The notes: generated by a model not told the origin, from the sequence alone. A DNA stretch of 64,000 nucleotides from an uncultured Dehalococcoidia bacterium (GCA_958295515.1 CATQGW010000001.1:496001-560000), one strand, 5' to 3'; positions 1 to 9,580 are shown, numbered from the stretch's first letter. Numbers and translations are program-made.

Positions 1-133
1 CCCCGAGCACATCACCCCCGACTGGAAGCAGCTCCGCACCCGCCTCCTCCGCCGCCTCTTCCGTCTCCCCAACCCCCGCATCGCTCAGCCTCAGTCCGAA
101 GAAGCGCTGTACGCCCCCGATCAGCCCTCCTAG
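1..133 (+). CDS. C-terminal fragment of an unknown protein (5' end outside window)
   Basis: The frame starting at base 2 is open from the window edge to a TAG at 131-133 and reads as 43 residues rich in Arg, Leu and Pro (it contains EHITPDWKQLRTRLLRRLF). Nearly every codon ends in G or C, as in the real genes nearby. It converges on the minus-strand gene that ends at 199. No family can be assigned from so short a tail. An unrelated open frame of this length is possible in such GC-rich DNA, so this is a moderate call. Confidence 0.45.
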   Translation, partial: PEHITPDWKQLRTRLLRRLFRLPNPRIAQPQSEEALYAPDQPS

Positions 134-152
134 TCTCGCCCCCACATCCGTC

Positions 153-182
153 GTTCCCGCCTTCCCCGTTCAATGCGGGAAC
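153..182. repeat. Inverted repeat between convergent gene ends
   Basis: GTTCCCGC at 153-160 pairs with GCGGGAAC at 175-182 around a 14-nt loop, between the stop at 133 and the minus-strand stop at 199. It resembles one half of the dispersed GTCATTCCCGC...GCGGGAAT repeat found at 22.2, 31.8, 50.0 and 54.2 kb. It could also act as a transcription end for both genes, but no T-run follows on either strand. Confidence 0.4.
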
Positions 183-198
183 AACAGAATCGAACCTC

Positions 199-2022
199 TT
201 ACCAATCATCCACCCCCTCCAGCGACGCCTGGTACGGATCTGTGGCGAAACGCTCATCCGGCGCGGCGCGCAGCGCGTCGAGCACGGCCATCGCCTGCTC
301 CACGCTGGCCTCCTCCAGCGGTAAACGCTCCAGCGCCTCGCTAAGCGCATCCTCTGCCGCCGCCCGCTGCTCCACCCGATTCTCTTCCGCGAACGACGGC
401 GTCTGCGGCTCTCCCGATGCCGCCCCACCGCCCGCCGTCGCGCGTCCCTCCGAGCCGGCTTGCGCCTCACCCGCCTCGCCGCCCGCTTCGCCCTCGCCCG
501 ATTGAGCTTCCTCTTCCGAACTGCCCGGCTCGGCCTCCGGACCTTCTATGGATGCTTCGGGATCCAGCCCTGCGGCCTCCTCCGCAAGCAGCCGGTTCAC
601 GATTTCGAGATTGACCTTGGCGTCGAGCAGATTCGGCTGCGCGCGCAGCGACTCGACGAACGCCGCCCGCGCGCCGAGCAGATCATCCGCCGCCCAGCGG
701 TGATTGCCGGCGTGGAACAGCGCCAGCGCGCGCAGCCCCACGTCGTCGGAGCGCATCGCGCCGAGCGTCGCCGTTTCAGCCCGCTCGTACTCGCCCAGCG
801 CGTGCAGCGCGCGCCCCACGTTGAGCGCGATCACCGCCTCTTGCGGCGCGCGCCGCTGCGCCTCGCGGTACGATTCGAGCGCCTCTGCGTAGCGTCCCGC
901 CGCGAAATGTTCGTTGCCCTCGCGGTTCGCCTGCCACGCGCCCGAGCCGGCGCAGCCCACCAGCCAGAGGCCGGCCAGGCAGATCAGCGCGGCCAGCGCC
1001 AGCATCCGCCGCGCCCGCGAGCCGAACCCCCGCGCCGCTGCGAGCCGCAGCAGCGCGCCTCCGACCAGCAGCGCCAGCGCCGCGAGCGCGAACCATTGGA
1101 ATCGCTCCGCCGGCGCGACCGTGCGCTCCCCGCCCAACCGCGCCCGATCGATCGCCGCGAAATCCGCCGACAGATCGCTCATCGCGCCCGGCGCATCGAT
1201 CCGCACGTAGCGCCCACCGCCTGCCGCTGCGATCGCTCGCAGCGCCTCCTCCTCGAGGCGCGAGATCACTTCTTGCCCGCTGCGCGCGTCGATTCGATTC
1301 TCGCCCGCCCTGCCGCCCGGCGCGGGCACTCGCGCGCCCTGCTCGCTGCCCACGCCCGCCGTGAACACGCGCACGCCGGCCGCTGCCGCCGCCCGCGCCG
1401 CCGCCGCCGCTTCGCCCTCATGCGTTTCGCCGTCACTGACCACCACGATCGCTCCATCCGAAGCGCCCGCGCGGGTCAGCAGATCGAGCGCTGTCCCAAT
1501 CGCCGCCGCAATGTTCGAGCCCGGCTCAACCAGCGACTCGCCGGGTTGCAACGCCCCCAGCACCGCCAGCGCGCTGGCGTGATCCAGCGTCAGCGGAAAG
1601 CGCACGAACGATGTGCCGGCGAAAATCACCAGCCCCACACGGGTTGTGCGCTGCGCGTCCACCAATCGCCGCACCTCGGCCGTCGCCGCCGTAAAGCGGC
1701 TGGGGAGCAGATCATCCGCCGACATGCTCTGTGACACGTCCAGCGCGATCACCACCCCCAGCGGCGGTTGTTCGAGCGCCGACTCGTCGCCGCCGAACTG
1801 CGGACGCGCCGCGGCCAGCGCCAGCAGCGCCAGCACGACGGCCAGCGCCGCCACTTGCCAGCCGCCGCCGCGCCGCGCGTTCTGCGGCGCGATCGCGCCG
1901 CCGCCCAGCTCGCGCAGCGCCAGCAGATGCAAGCGCCGCCGACGCCACAGCAACCAGCACAGCGCCAGCGCAATCGGCGCGGCGATCAACGCCGCCAGCA
2001 GACCCGGCGCGCCGAACGACAT
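199..2022 (-). CDS. BatB-like von Willebrand factor A protein fused to a TPR (BatC-like) region
   Basis: The 607-residue protein has an N-terminal pair of membrane helices flanking an Arg-rich loop and then a vWA domain with the MIDAS motif ALDVSQSMS near residue 95. Another membrane helix lies near residue 310, followed by a second hydrophobic, lipoprotein-like stretch (CLAGLWLVGCAGSG). TPR-like helical repeats then precede an acidic, low-complexity Glu/Gly/Ala tail. BatB and BatC are separate in many bacteria; here they appear fused. The start ATG at 2022 overlaps the BatA stop (TGATG), and GTG at 2025 is the alternative. It is the last gene of the MoxR/Bat operon. The exact role of this membrane-bound vWA complex is unsettled; it is associated with stress and envelope functions. 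Confidence 0.82.
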   Translation of the reverse strand: MSFGAPGLLAALIAAPIALALCWLLWRRRRLHLLALRELGGGAIAPQNARRGGGWQVAALAVVLALLALAAARPQFGGDESALEQPPLGVVIALDVSQSMSADDLLPSRFTAATAEVRRLVDAQRTTRVGLVIFAGTSFVRFPLTLDHASALAVLGALQPGESLVEPGSNIAAAIGTALDLLTRAGASDGAIVVVSDGETHEGEAAAAARAAAAAGVRVFTAGVGSEQGARVPAPGGRAGENRIDARSGQEVISRLEEEALRAIAAAGGGRYVRIDAPGAMSDLSADFAAIDRARLGGERTVAPAERFQWFALAALALLVGGALLRLAAARGFGSRARRMLALAALICLAGLWLVGCAGSGAWQANREGNEHFAAGRYAEALESYREAQRRAPQEAVIALNVGRALHALGEYERAETATLGAMRSDDVGLRALALFHAGNHRWAADDLLGARAAFVESLRAQPNLLDAKVNLEIVNRLLAEEAAGLDPEASIEGPEAEPGSSEEEAQSGEGEAGGEAGEAQAGSEGRATAGGGAASGEPQTPSFAEENRVEQRAAAEDALSEALERLPLEEASVEQAMAVLDALRAAPDERFATDPYQASLEGVDDW

Positions 2023-2978
2023 CACGGAACCCGCCGCCAGGGACCGACCCGCGCCCCGACTTCCAGCAGGATCAAACCCAGCGCCGCCAGCAGTAGCCAG
2101 GGCGCCAATTCGCGCGAGCGCAGCAGCGTCTCCTCGCCCACCCGCGCCCGTTCGAGTGCCGCGATCTCCTCATACGCCGCCGCCAGCTCCTCCGCGTCCT
2201 CCGCGCGGAAATAGCGCCCGCCCGTCTCGTCCGCCGCGTAGATCAGCGGCAGCTCATTGAGCGACACGGCCGGCGAGCTGCGCTGCCCCGCGGGCAGCCC
2301 AATCGTGTAGATGCGCACGCCCAGCGCGCGCCCAATCGCTGCCGCTTGCTGCGTCGTCACCCCGGGCACGTTGTTCTCCCCGTCCGTCAGCGCTACTACC
2401 ACGCGGCTCGCCGCCTGCGAATCGCGCAGCAAATCGACCGACTCCGCCATCGCCAGCCCCAGCGCCGTCCCGTCGGGGATTAACCCGCTGCGCACCGACG
2501 CTTCGATCAAAGTGTCAATCGCTTCCAAATCCAGCGTCAGCGGACTCAGCACCAGGCTGCGACGCTGAAAGATCACCAGTCCCACGCGGTCCTCCTCGCG
2601 CTGCGCGATGAAATCGCGCGCCACCCGCCGCGCTGCGTCGATCCGCGTCTCATCCCCGCCCAGCCGAAACTGCGTCATTGAGGACGAGGTGTCAATCGTC
2701 AGCACGATGTCGATCCCCTCCGCCGGCCGGCGCGCCTCCACCGTGGTCGCCTGCGGACGCGCGACCGCGATGATGATCAACACCGCCGCCGCCGCCCGCA
2801 GCGCCCCCAACCAGGGCAGCGTCCGCAGCAGCCGCCCCGCCGGCGCATCCAACCCCGCCGCCGAAAGCCGCGGCAGCAAATAGCTCGGCCCTGCCCGCCG
2901 CGCCAACCGCCATAGCGCCCAGCCGTAGAGCGGCATCAGCGCCAGCAACGCCAGCAGGATGGGATCCTCAAACCGCAT
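2022..2978 (-). CDS. BatA-like membrane vWA domain protein
   Basis: The 318-residue protein follows the family plan: an N-terminal helix (FEDPILLALLALMPLYGWAL), a second helix near residue 60 (AAAVLIIIAVARP), a periplasmic or cytoplasmic vWA domain with MIDAS motif TIDTSSSMT near residue 97, and a C-terminal helix near residue 298. A metal-ion adhesion site with Asp, Ser and Ser is intact, and TDGENN supplies the later Asp. It starts 15 nt after the BatD-like gene and overlaps the BatB-like gene by one base. MoxR-type AAA ATPases are known partners of such vWA proteins. Confidence 0.85.
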   Translation of the reverse strand: MRFEDPILLALLALMPLYGWALWRLARRAGPSYLLPRLSAAGLDAPAGRLLRTLPWLGALRAAAAVLIIIAVARPQATTVEARRPAEGIDIVLTIDTSSSMTQFRLGGDETRIDAARRVARDFIAQREEDRVGLVIFQRRSLVLSPLTLDLEAIDTLIEASVRSGLIPDGTALGLAMAESVDLLRDSQAASRVVVALTDGENNVPGVTTQQAAAIGRALGVRIYTIGLPAGQRSSPAVSLNELPLIYAADETGGRYFRAEDAEELAAAYEEIAALERARVGEETLLRSRELAPWLLLAALGLILLEVGARVGPWRRVP

Positions 2979-2993
2979 CAGCCGCGCTCCGCA

Positions 2994-3878
2994 TCAGATC
3001 CCCTCCCCATCCTCGATAATCGCCGCCGCCAGCTCTCGGTAGCCCGCCAGCCGACCCGGCGCGGGCGTTTGCTCGGCGAATGTCGCCGCGTCGCACTCGC
3101 GTAGCAGCGTGCGCACCCGCTGCACCGTCGCCGCCGGCGCGCCCGCCGCCGCCAGATGGTTGGGCAGCTCCGCGCTGGTCAGACTCAGCGCCGGGATCGC
3201 GTAGCGCCGCGCCAGATCGCCCCGCACCGCCGCCGCCAAAGCCCGACAAAACTCCGCCGCACTCAACCCCGCCTCCACATCGGGCAGCGCCGCCGGCGGC
3301 TCAGGCTCGGCGATCGTCGGCGCACGCGGCGCGGCGTGGCGGCGCGCCCGCACGCCCAGCACCCGCGCCAGCACGAAGCCCGCCCCAATCGCCAGCAGCG
3401 CGGCAATCCAGAACGCGAAATTCGAGCGCCCCTCAATCTCCTGCGGCGGCGTGACCGGCCGCGCCTCCGCCGACTCGCCGGGCAGCGCCGACACGATCTC
3501 CACCCGCTGCAGCGGGGGCGTCAGCACCTGCCGTCCGCCGCCGCCTGCCACCACGATCGGCGGCAGCGCAACCTCGAACTGCCCCACCTCGAACGCCGCC
3601 GTGCGCCAGATCACCGCCGTCAGCCCGGGCTCGACCAGCTCAACCTCCGCCAGCGCCGCATCGAGACGCCCCAGCTCGGTCATCGACGACTCCGCCTCCA
3701 CCCGCGCATCCTCGGCGTGCCGCACCTCAACTCGAAAGACGATCGGATCGCCCACCGTCAGCGGCTCCTCGCCGCCCAACACCAGCACCGTCAATTCGGC
3801 CGGCTGCTGCGCGCCGGCGGAGGCGACCAGGCCGACCAGCGCCAATACGGCCAGCAGCAGCGCCGGCGCGCGTTTCAC
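2994..3878 (-). CDS. BatD-like exported, membrane-anchored protein of the MoxR operon
   Basis: A clear signal peptide (MKRAPALLLAVLALVGLVASAGAQ) is followed by a beta-rich domain of about 120 residues, a membrane helix near residue 155-180 (FAFWIAALLAIGAGFVLARVLG) and a cytoplasmic helical tail. This layout, a secreted beta domain plus a C-terminal anchor between a DUF58 gene and BatA, is that of BatD/oxygen-tolerance-type proteins, though no diagnostic motif is visible. Start GTG at 3878 overlaps the DUF58 stop (GTGA), which implies translational coupling. Confidence 0.65.
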   Translation of the reverse strand: MKRAPALLLAVLALVGLVASAGAQQPAELTVLVLGGEEPLTVGDPIVFRVEVRHAEDARVEAESSMTELGRLDAALAEVELVEPGLTAVIWRTAAFEVGQFEVALPPIVVAGGGGRQVLTPPLQRVEIVSALPGESAEARPVTPPQEIEGRSNFAFWIAALLAIGAGFVLARVLGVRARRHAAPRAPTIAEPEPPAALPDVEAGLSAAEFCRALAAAVRGDLARRYAIPALSLTSAELPNHLAAAGAPAATVQRVRTLLRECDAATFAEQTPAPGRLAGYRELAAAIIEDGEGI

Positions 3879-4828
3879 GGCCGCTGCCGCCGCTCGCGCA
3901 GCAGACCGAGCAGCGGCGGCAGCCAGTCGCGCTCCGCGTCGAGCAGCAAGACATCCACGCCGCAGCTGCGCAGCTGCGCCTTCAGATCATCCCGCCCGCG
4001 CGCCAACGCCGCCGCCTGCGCTTCCGCCCGCCCCGCGTCGGCCAACAGCACAACGCCCGACTCGCTGTCGGCCCACTGCACGATGCCGCCCGTCGGCAGC
4101 GCCGCTTCACCGCGGTGCCGCACCGCAATCGCCACCACATCGTGCCGCAGCCCCAGACGCCGCAGCGCCGATTGCCACTGCGACGGCGGCTCGTCGCTCG
4201 CAAAGTCGGAGATGATCACCACAATCGCCCGCCGCCGCAACAGCCGCCCCACGTATTGAAACGCTCCCGCCAGATCGGTGCCCTGCCCCGATTGCGTGAG
4301 CAGGTCGCGGATGATCCGCCAGACATGCTGCGGCCGCTTGGCCGGCGCCACGCTGTGCTCAATCCGCTCGCTGAACGCCACCGCGCCCACATGATCGTTG
4401 CTGCGCGCCGCCGCCAGACCCAGCACTGCCGCGATCTCCAGTCCCACATCGCGCACGCTGCGGCCGCGCCGACCGAACGCCGTCGACGCGCTCACATCCA
4501 CGACCAGCAGCACCGTCTGCTCGCGTTCCTCGACATAGCGCCGCACGTAGGGTTCGCGCAGCCGCGCCGTCGCCTTCCAGTCAATGCTGCGCACATCGTC
4601 GCCCGGCGCGTAGGGGCGCACATCGGCGAACTCCAGCCCGCGCCCGCGGAAGGCGCTGCGGTATTCGCCGGCCAGCTGGTCGCGCAGCGCGCGGCGCGCC
4701 CGCAGTTCGATCTGCCGCACCCGCCGCCGCAGCGCGTCGTCCCGCTCCGCCAATGGCGGCTCTGCCGGCAGCGGCGGCATGATCAGCCGCAGCGCCGTTC
4801 GCAGCGCGCCCAGCCGCTCGACCGCCAT
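3875..4828 (-). CDS. DUF58 domain protein of the MoxR operon
   Basis: The protein contains the DUF58 hallmark PYAPGDDVRSIDWKATAR followed by REPYVRRYVEERE and a vWA-like core beginning LLVVDVSAST. Such proteins pair with MoxR AAA ATPases and Bat proteins. ATG at 4828 is chosen over TTG at 4840 because GGAAGAGG lies just upstream and the extra residues are not family-like. With this start the length is 317 residues. The gene lies 19 nt after the MoxR stop. No membrane helix is evident, so it is probably cytoplasmic or peripheral. Confidence 0.85.
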   Translation of the reverse strand: MAVERLGALRTALRLIMPPLPAEPPLAERDDALRRRVRQIELRARRALRDQLAGEYRSAFRGRGLEFADVRPYAPGDDVRSIDWKATARLREPYVRRYVEEREQTVLLVVDVSASTAFGRRGRSVRDVGLEIAAVLGLAAARSNDHVGAVAFSERIEHSVAPAKRPQHVWRIIRDLLTQSGQGTDLAGAFQYVGRLLRRRAIVVIISDFASDEPPSQWQSALRRLGLRHDVVAIAVRHRGEAALPTGGIVQWADSESGVVLLADAGRAEAQAAALARGRDDLKAQLRSCGVDVLLLDAERDWLPPLLGLLRERRQRP

Positions 4829-4847
4829 CGCCTCTTCCAATCCCCGC

Positions 4848-5795
<948 letters not shown>

Positions 5796-5875
5796 CGACA
5801 CCTCCCGCCCGGATCGCAGTCTATCCGCGCCGCCTATCATGCCCACGCTGCACACCCACTGCGAAAGGCTGCACC

Positions 5876-6832
5876 ATGCGCTTCGGCGTCGCCATTGGAA
5901 ATCTCGGCGCGTTCGGCGATCCGGCCGGCGTCGACGCCTGCATCGAGGTCGCGCAGGCCGCCGACCAGCTCGGCTTCGACTCCGTCTGGACCAACGACCA
6001 CATCGTCGTCCCCACCAACATCGAATCGCGCTACCCCTACAACGAGACGGGCATCTTCCCCGCCTCGCCGGGCGTCCACTGCTACGAGCCGCTGGTCATG
6101 ATGAGCGCCCTCGCCGCCGCCACCGAGAACGTCCAGATCGGCTGCAGCGTGCTCGTCATCCCCTATCGACACCCCGCCGTCACCGCCAAGATGCTGGCCG
6201 CCGCCGACCGCATCTCCGGCGGGCGGATCGTGCTCGGTGCCGGCGTCGGCTGGATGCGCGAGGAGTTCGACGCGCTTGGCCTGCCCGCCGAACACTTCGA
6301 GCACCGCGGCTCCGTCACCAACGAGTACCTGCGCGCGATGAAGGAGATGTGGACCAACTCCGGCCCCAGCTCCTTCCACGGCGAATACGTCGAGTTCGAG
6401 AACGTTGGCGCCTACCCTAAGCCTGCGCAGGAGGGCGGCATCCCGATCGTGATCGGCGGCAACGGAATCAACGCCTGGCGCAGAGCCTCGCGCTGGGGCG
6501 ACGGCTACCACGCCGCCTTTCAGTCGATCGAATCGCTCGCCTACGAGATCGAGGGCGTCCGCGCGGCCTGCCGACGCGACCGGCGCGATCCGGACGAGCT
6601 CGAAATCTCGATGCTCTCCGGCATCCGCCTGACCGAGGAAGCCTGGCCCGAGGACGAGCGCCCGCTGCTCTGCGGCAACCCCGACGAGCTCGCCGCCGAC
6701 CTGCTCGCGCTGGGCAAAGTCGGCCTCGAGCACCTAATCGCCACCCCCACCGGGCGCGCCGACACCCAGCTGCAGCGCGTGCTCGACGGCATCGAAACGA
6801 TGGCCGCCGAAATCCTGCCCGCCTACCAGTAA
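5876..6832 (+). CDS. LLM class F420-dependent oxidoreductase (first of a tandem pair)
   Basis: A bacterial-luciferase-like TIM barrel of 318 residues. It shows the N-terminal strand MRFGVAIGNLGAFGDP, then GFDSVWTNDHIVVP, TENVQIGCSVLVIPYRHP, RIVLGAGVGWMREEFDALG and the C-terminal IPIVIGGNG. This pattern (NDH..VP, GVGWMREEF) is typical of F420-dependent LLM proteins of the TIGR03619 type rather than FMN luciferases. The substrate is unknown. It lies 12 nt before a close paralogue and is presumably co-transcribed with it. Confidence 0.88.
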   Translation: MRFGVAIGNLGAFGDPAGVDACIEVAQAADQLGFDSVWTNDHIVVPTNIESRYPYNETGIFPASPGVHCYEPLVMMSALAAATENVQIGCSVLVIPYRHPAVTAKMLAAADRISGGRIVLGAGVGWMREEFDALGLPAEHFEHRGSVTNEYLRAMKEMWTNSGPSSFHGEYVEFENVGAYPKPAQEGGIPIVIGGNGINAWRRASRWGDGYHAAFQSIESLAYEIEGVRAACRRDRRDPDELEISMLSGIRLTEEAWPEDERPLLCGNPDELAADLLALGKVGLEHLIATPTGRADTQLQRVLDGIETMAAEILPAYQ

Positions 6833-6844
6833 CAGGAGTTCGCC

Positions 6845-7813
6845 ATGAAATTCGGCATCCCCATCGGCAACTTCGGCACCTTCGGTAAGTTCGGCGACGC
6901 CGCCGATGTCGTCGCCGTCGCCGAAAACGCCGAGACGCTCGGCTACGACTCGGTCTGGGTCCACGACCACATCTTCATGCCCGCCAAAATCGACTCGCGT
7001 TACCCCTACAACGAATCCGGCGTGGCCGGCTTCGCCTATCACCAGGACATCTTCGACCCGCTGGCGATCATGGCCGCCGTCGCCGTCCGCACCTCGCGCG
7101 TCCAGATCGGCACCAGCGTGCTGATCATCCCCTACCGCGACCCCCTCCATCAGGCGCAGATGCTGGCCACCCTCGACCACCTCTCGCACGGGCGAATCGT
7201 GCACGGCATCGGCGTCGGCTGGATGGAGGAGGAGTTCAACGCGCTCGGCCTCGCCGACCACTTCCCGGTCCGCGGGCGAATCACCGACGAGTGGATGCGC
7301 CTCTGCATCGAAACTTGGACCGCCGAAGGCCCCACCTCGTTCGAGGGCGACTACTACGAGTTCTCCGAGATGGGCGGCCTGGTCGACTGTGTGCAGAAGC
7401 CGCACATCCCCATCTGGGTCGGCGGCAAAGGCCCGATCGCCGCCCGCCGCGTCTCGCGCTACGGCAGCGGCTACCACACGATCACCTCGACGCCCGACGA
7501 AGTCGCCGCCGAGATCAAAATCGTCCACGACGAAATGGAGCGCCAGGGCCGCGACCCGTCGGAGCTCGAAGTCTCCATGCTCGGCCCGATGGTGCTGCTC
7601 GACGGCGACCCCGACAGCGTGCGCGGCTTCCCCGCCGTCGCCGGCGGCGGCCACGACCAGATCATCGACACGCTCGGCCAATACGCTGACGCCGGCCTCG
7701 ACCACGCCCTCACCCTGCCCGCCTACACCACCCCCAACTGGGACATCACCCCCCAACAGCACCTCGAAGCAATGACCGAGCTGGCGGAGGAGGTGATGCC
7801 GGCGCTGCGCTGA
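6845..7813 (+). CDS. LLM class F420-dependent oxidoreductase (second of a tandem pair)
   Basis: A 322-residue paralogue of the preceding gene that keeps the same landmarks: MKFGIPIGNFGTFGKFGD, YDSVWVHDHIFMP, GTSVLIIPYRDP, IVHGIGVGWMEEEFNALGL and IPIWVGGKGPIA. A ribosome site (CAGGAG) lies a few bases upstream of ATG 6845. Both copies are full length, so they likely act on related substrates or as a mixed complex. The cofactor assignment to F420 is inferred from family resemblance. Confidence 0.88.
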   Translation: MKFGIPIGNFGTFGKFGDAADVVAVAENAETLGYDSVWVHDHIFMPAKIDSRYPYNESGVAGFAYHQDIFDPLAIMAAVAVRTSRVQIGTSVLIIPYRDPLHQAQMLATLDHLSHGRIVHGIGVGWMEEEFNALGLADHFPVRGRITDEWMRLCIETWTAEGPTSFEGDYYEFSEMGGLVDCVQKPHIPIWVGGKGPIAARRVSRYGSGYHTITSTPDEVAAEIKIVHDEMERQGRDPSELEVSMLGPMVLLDGDPDSVRGFPAVAGGGHDQIIDTLGQYADAGLDHALTLPAYTTPNWDITPQQHLEAMTELAEEVMPALR

Positions 7814-7816
7814 GGG

Positions 7817-8071
7817 CTAATGGTAGAAGCGCTCGGGCTTCGTGGCGTCGTTGACCTGCTCATCGAGCCCGTACTTCTTGCGCAGATAATGCGCTAGCAG
7901 CGACATCGCCATAGGGACGACGCTAGACACCATCACAGGGTGAAATCCACCGGCAACAAGGTACAGGATAGCCAAGACGAGCAGGACGGCAACGAGCAGC
8001 GCAGCGGGGTAACTAAATCGCCTCATTGACGACGGAACACGCCGCGAAAGCGAAGATCGAATAGTCGTCAT
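7817..8071 (-). CDS. Small membrane protein of unknown function
   Basis: The 84-residue product has two hydrophobic segments, YPAALLVAVLLVLAILYLV and FHPVMVSSVVPMAMSLLAHYL, and a basic N-terminus. ATG at 8071 is chosen because GGAG lies 7 nt upstream; ATG at 8026 would remove a basic leader without losing the helices. The gene is convergent with the LLM gene that ends 3 nt away. Its start lies inside the left arm of a large palindrome (8067-8158). AT content is higher than in its neighbours. Confidence 0.55.
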   Translation of the reverse strand: MTTIRSSLSRRVPSSMRRFSYPAALLVAVLLVLAILYLVAGGFHPVMVSSVVPMAMSLLAHYLRKKYGLDEQVNDATKPERFYH

Positions 8072-8158
8072 ACAGCGCTCCAATCGAGCGTATGCGCCTC
8101 ATCTCCGTCACGCCCACGCTTGCCACAGCGATGACGGAGATGAGGCGCTGGTATGACG
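8067..8158. repeat. Compound palindrome (17-bp perfect inner arms)
   Basis: GCGCCTCATCTCCGTCA at 8094-8110 is perfectly complementary to TGACGGAGATGAGGCGC at 8132-8148 around a 21-nt loop. An outer pair, CGTCATACAGCGC (8067-8079) and GCGCTGGTATGACG (8145-8158), matches with one bulged base. Left and right ends therefore both read CGTCATAC. The structure has the look of a small non-autonomous palindromic element (MITE- or REP-like). It fills the gap between two minus-strand genes. No T-run follows, so a simple terminator is less likely. Confidence 0.7.
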
Positions 8159-8176
8159 GGGTCGGGCGCGCCACGC

Positions 8177-9478
8177 CTAGCTTGCCGTGGCTGCCAGGTC
8201 CGCACCCGTCCGCGTGTCCTTCTCGAACGCGCTCTTCAGGTCGAGCTCCTTCGCGATCTCCCGCGTTGCCGGAATCACCTCTTCCCCGAACAGCCGCAGT
8301 GAGCGCATCGAATCCTCGTGCGTCATTGCCCCGTCGCCGTCCCAAAAGAAGATTTGGCCGGGCCGCAGGTATTCGAGCACGTGCCGAATCTTCGGAATCA
8401 CCGTCTTCGGCGTGCCTGTGATGATCGTCATCCGCTGCTTCTGATCCTCGTAGCTGCCGAAGATGTCGGCCGCCTCCGGCTGCTGCTCCTCGCGGGCGGC
8501 CAGCGCCGCCTCCGCTGCGGCAGTGCGCCCGCGCGACGCGGCGGCGGCGAAGTTCTGGATCGTCGGCAACACGTTCGTGCGGCTGGTCAGGCCGGGCAGA
8601 TTCTGCAGATTGGCCCGCACCACCCCCTGGTTGCCTTCGAGGAACGGGTTGCTGGGCCCCTGCAGGTAGCGCCGCCCGGCCTCCTCGGCCAGCTCCTCGG
8701 TCTCGTCCACATGCACCTTGAACAGGTAGCCATGGTGCTCCGAGCCCGCCTCGTAGCCGTTCTCCCGCGCCACCTCGTCGTAGTACTCGAACGATTGCTT
8801 GGTCGGCTCCAGATCCGTGGCCAGCATGATGTAGGGGTAGCGGTGCTCGGCGGTCCATTTGACCGTGTTGCGGCTCATGATCCCCGGGATCCAGATCTGC
8901 GGGTGCGGATCCTGCAGCGGGCGCGACCAGGGATTGACGTAGCGGAAGTTGTAGTGCTCGCCCTCCCAGCGGAACGGTCCGGCCGTGCTCCAGGCCTTGA
9001 CCACGAAATCGTGCGCCTCCTGGAAGCGCTCCCAGTTGAACGGCGCCTGCGCGTTGTGCGAGACGCTCTCACGCCCGCCGCCGCGCACCCAGCCGGTCAC
9101 CAGCCGTCCGCCCGAAATCATGTCGATCTGCGCCAGCGTCTCCGCCAGCCACAGCGGGTCCTCCCAGATCGGCAGGATGTTGCCCAGCAGCACAATCTTC
9201 GCCTTGCGCGTAATCCGCGCCAGGATCGCCGCCTCAACGTTCATCACGCTGCCCATGCAGAACGGCGTCGAGTGATGCTCGTTGAGCATCAGCGCGTCGA
9301 AGCCCTGCTCCTCGGCGTAGAGCTTCTCATCGAGGTAGCGGTGGTACAGATTCGAGCCCACCCGTGCGTCGTAGCTGTCGTTGCTCGCGTCGAGGTCCGT
9401 GAGGTCCAACCCCGTCGCGCCGAAGAAGCCCGTTTGCGCATCTTGGTAGGGGCGCTCGGTGAAATAGCCGATCAGCAT
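8177..9478 (-). CDS. LLM class flavin-dependent monooxygenase
   Basis: A 433-residue luciferase-like protein. Landmarks are MLIGYFTERPYQ, EEQGFDALMLNEHHSTPF, GNILPIWEDPLWLAETLAQIDMISGGRL and GGRESVSHN. It belongs to the longer, FMN-type LLM group (NEHH motif) rather than the short F420 group upstream. ATG at 9478 is chosen over the long in-frame extension to 10123, because the extension is the antisense shadow of the BKACE gene and the family starts at MLIGYF. It is divergent from the BKACE gene across a palindromic promoter region. Confidence 0.88.
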   Translation of the reverse strand: MLIGYFTERPYQDAQTGFFGATGLDLTDLDASNDSYDARVGSNLYHRYLDEKLYAEEQGFDALMLNEHHSTPFCMGSVMNVEAAILARITRKAKIVLLGNILPIWEDPLWLAETLAQIDMISGGRLVTGWVRGGGRESVSHNAQAPFNWERFQEAHDFVVKAWSTAGPFRWEGEHYNFRYVNPWSRPLQDPHPQIWIPGIMSRNTVKWTAEHRYPYIMLATDLEPTKQSFEYYDEVARENGYEAGSEHHGYLFKVHVDETEELAEEAGRRYLQGPSNPFLEGNQGVVRANLQNLPGLTSRTNVLPTIQNFAAAASRGRTAAAEAALAAREEQQPEAADIFGSYEDQKQRMTIITGTPKTVIPKIRHVLEYLRPGQIFFWDGDGAMTHEDSMRSLRLFGEEVIPATREIAKELDLKSAFEKDTRTGADLAATAS

Positions 9479-9500
9479 GGTTCGTCTCCCGATCTGTCTG

Positions 9501-9536
9501 CGCAGCGCGGCGATCGCGCCGCGCTGCGCGTAGAAT
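9501..9536 (+). promoter_or_regulatory. Palindromic operator and -10-like element between LLM and BKACE genes
   Basis: CGCAGCGCGGCG (9501-9512) and CGCCGCGCTGCG (9517-9528) form a perfect 12-bp inverted repeat around ATCG, and TAGAAT at 9531-9536 resembles a -10 box reading toward the BKACE gene, whose ATG is at 9581. The palindrome would lie between -35 and -10, a usual operator position. It could equally act on the divergent LLM gene. A hairpin role in RNA is the alternative. Confidence 0.45.
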
Positions 9537-9580
9537 GCCAAATCGCGCACGGTTTTGCCACTCTCGGAGAAAGAGCCGCC

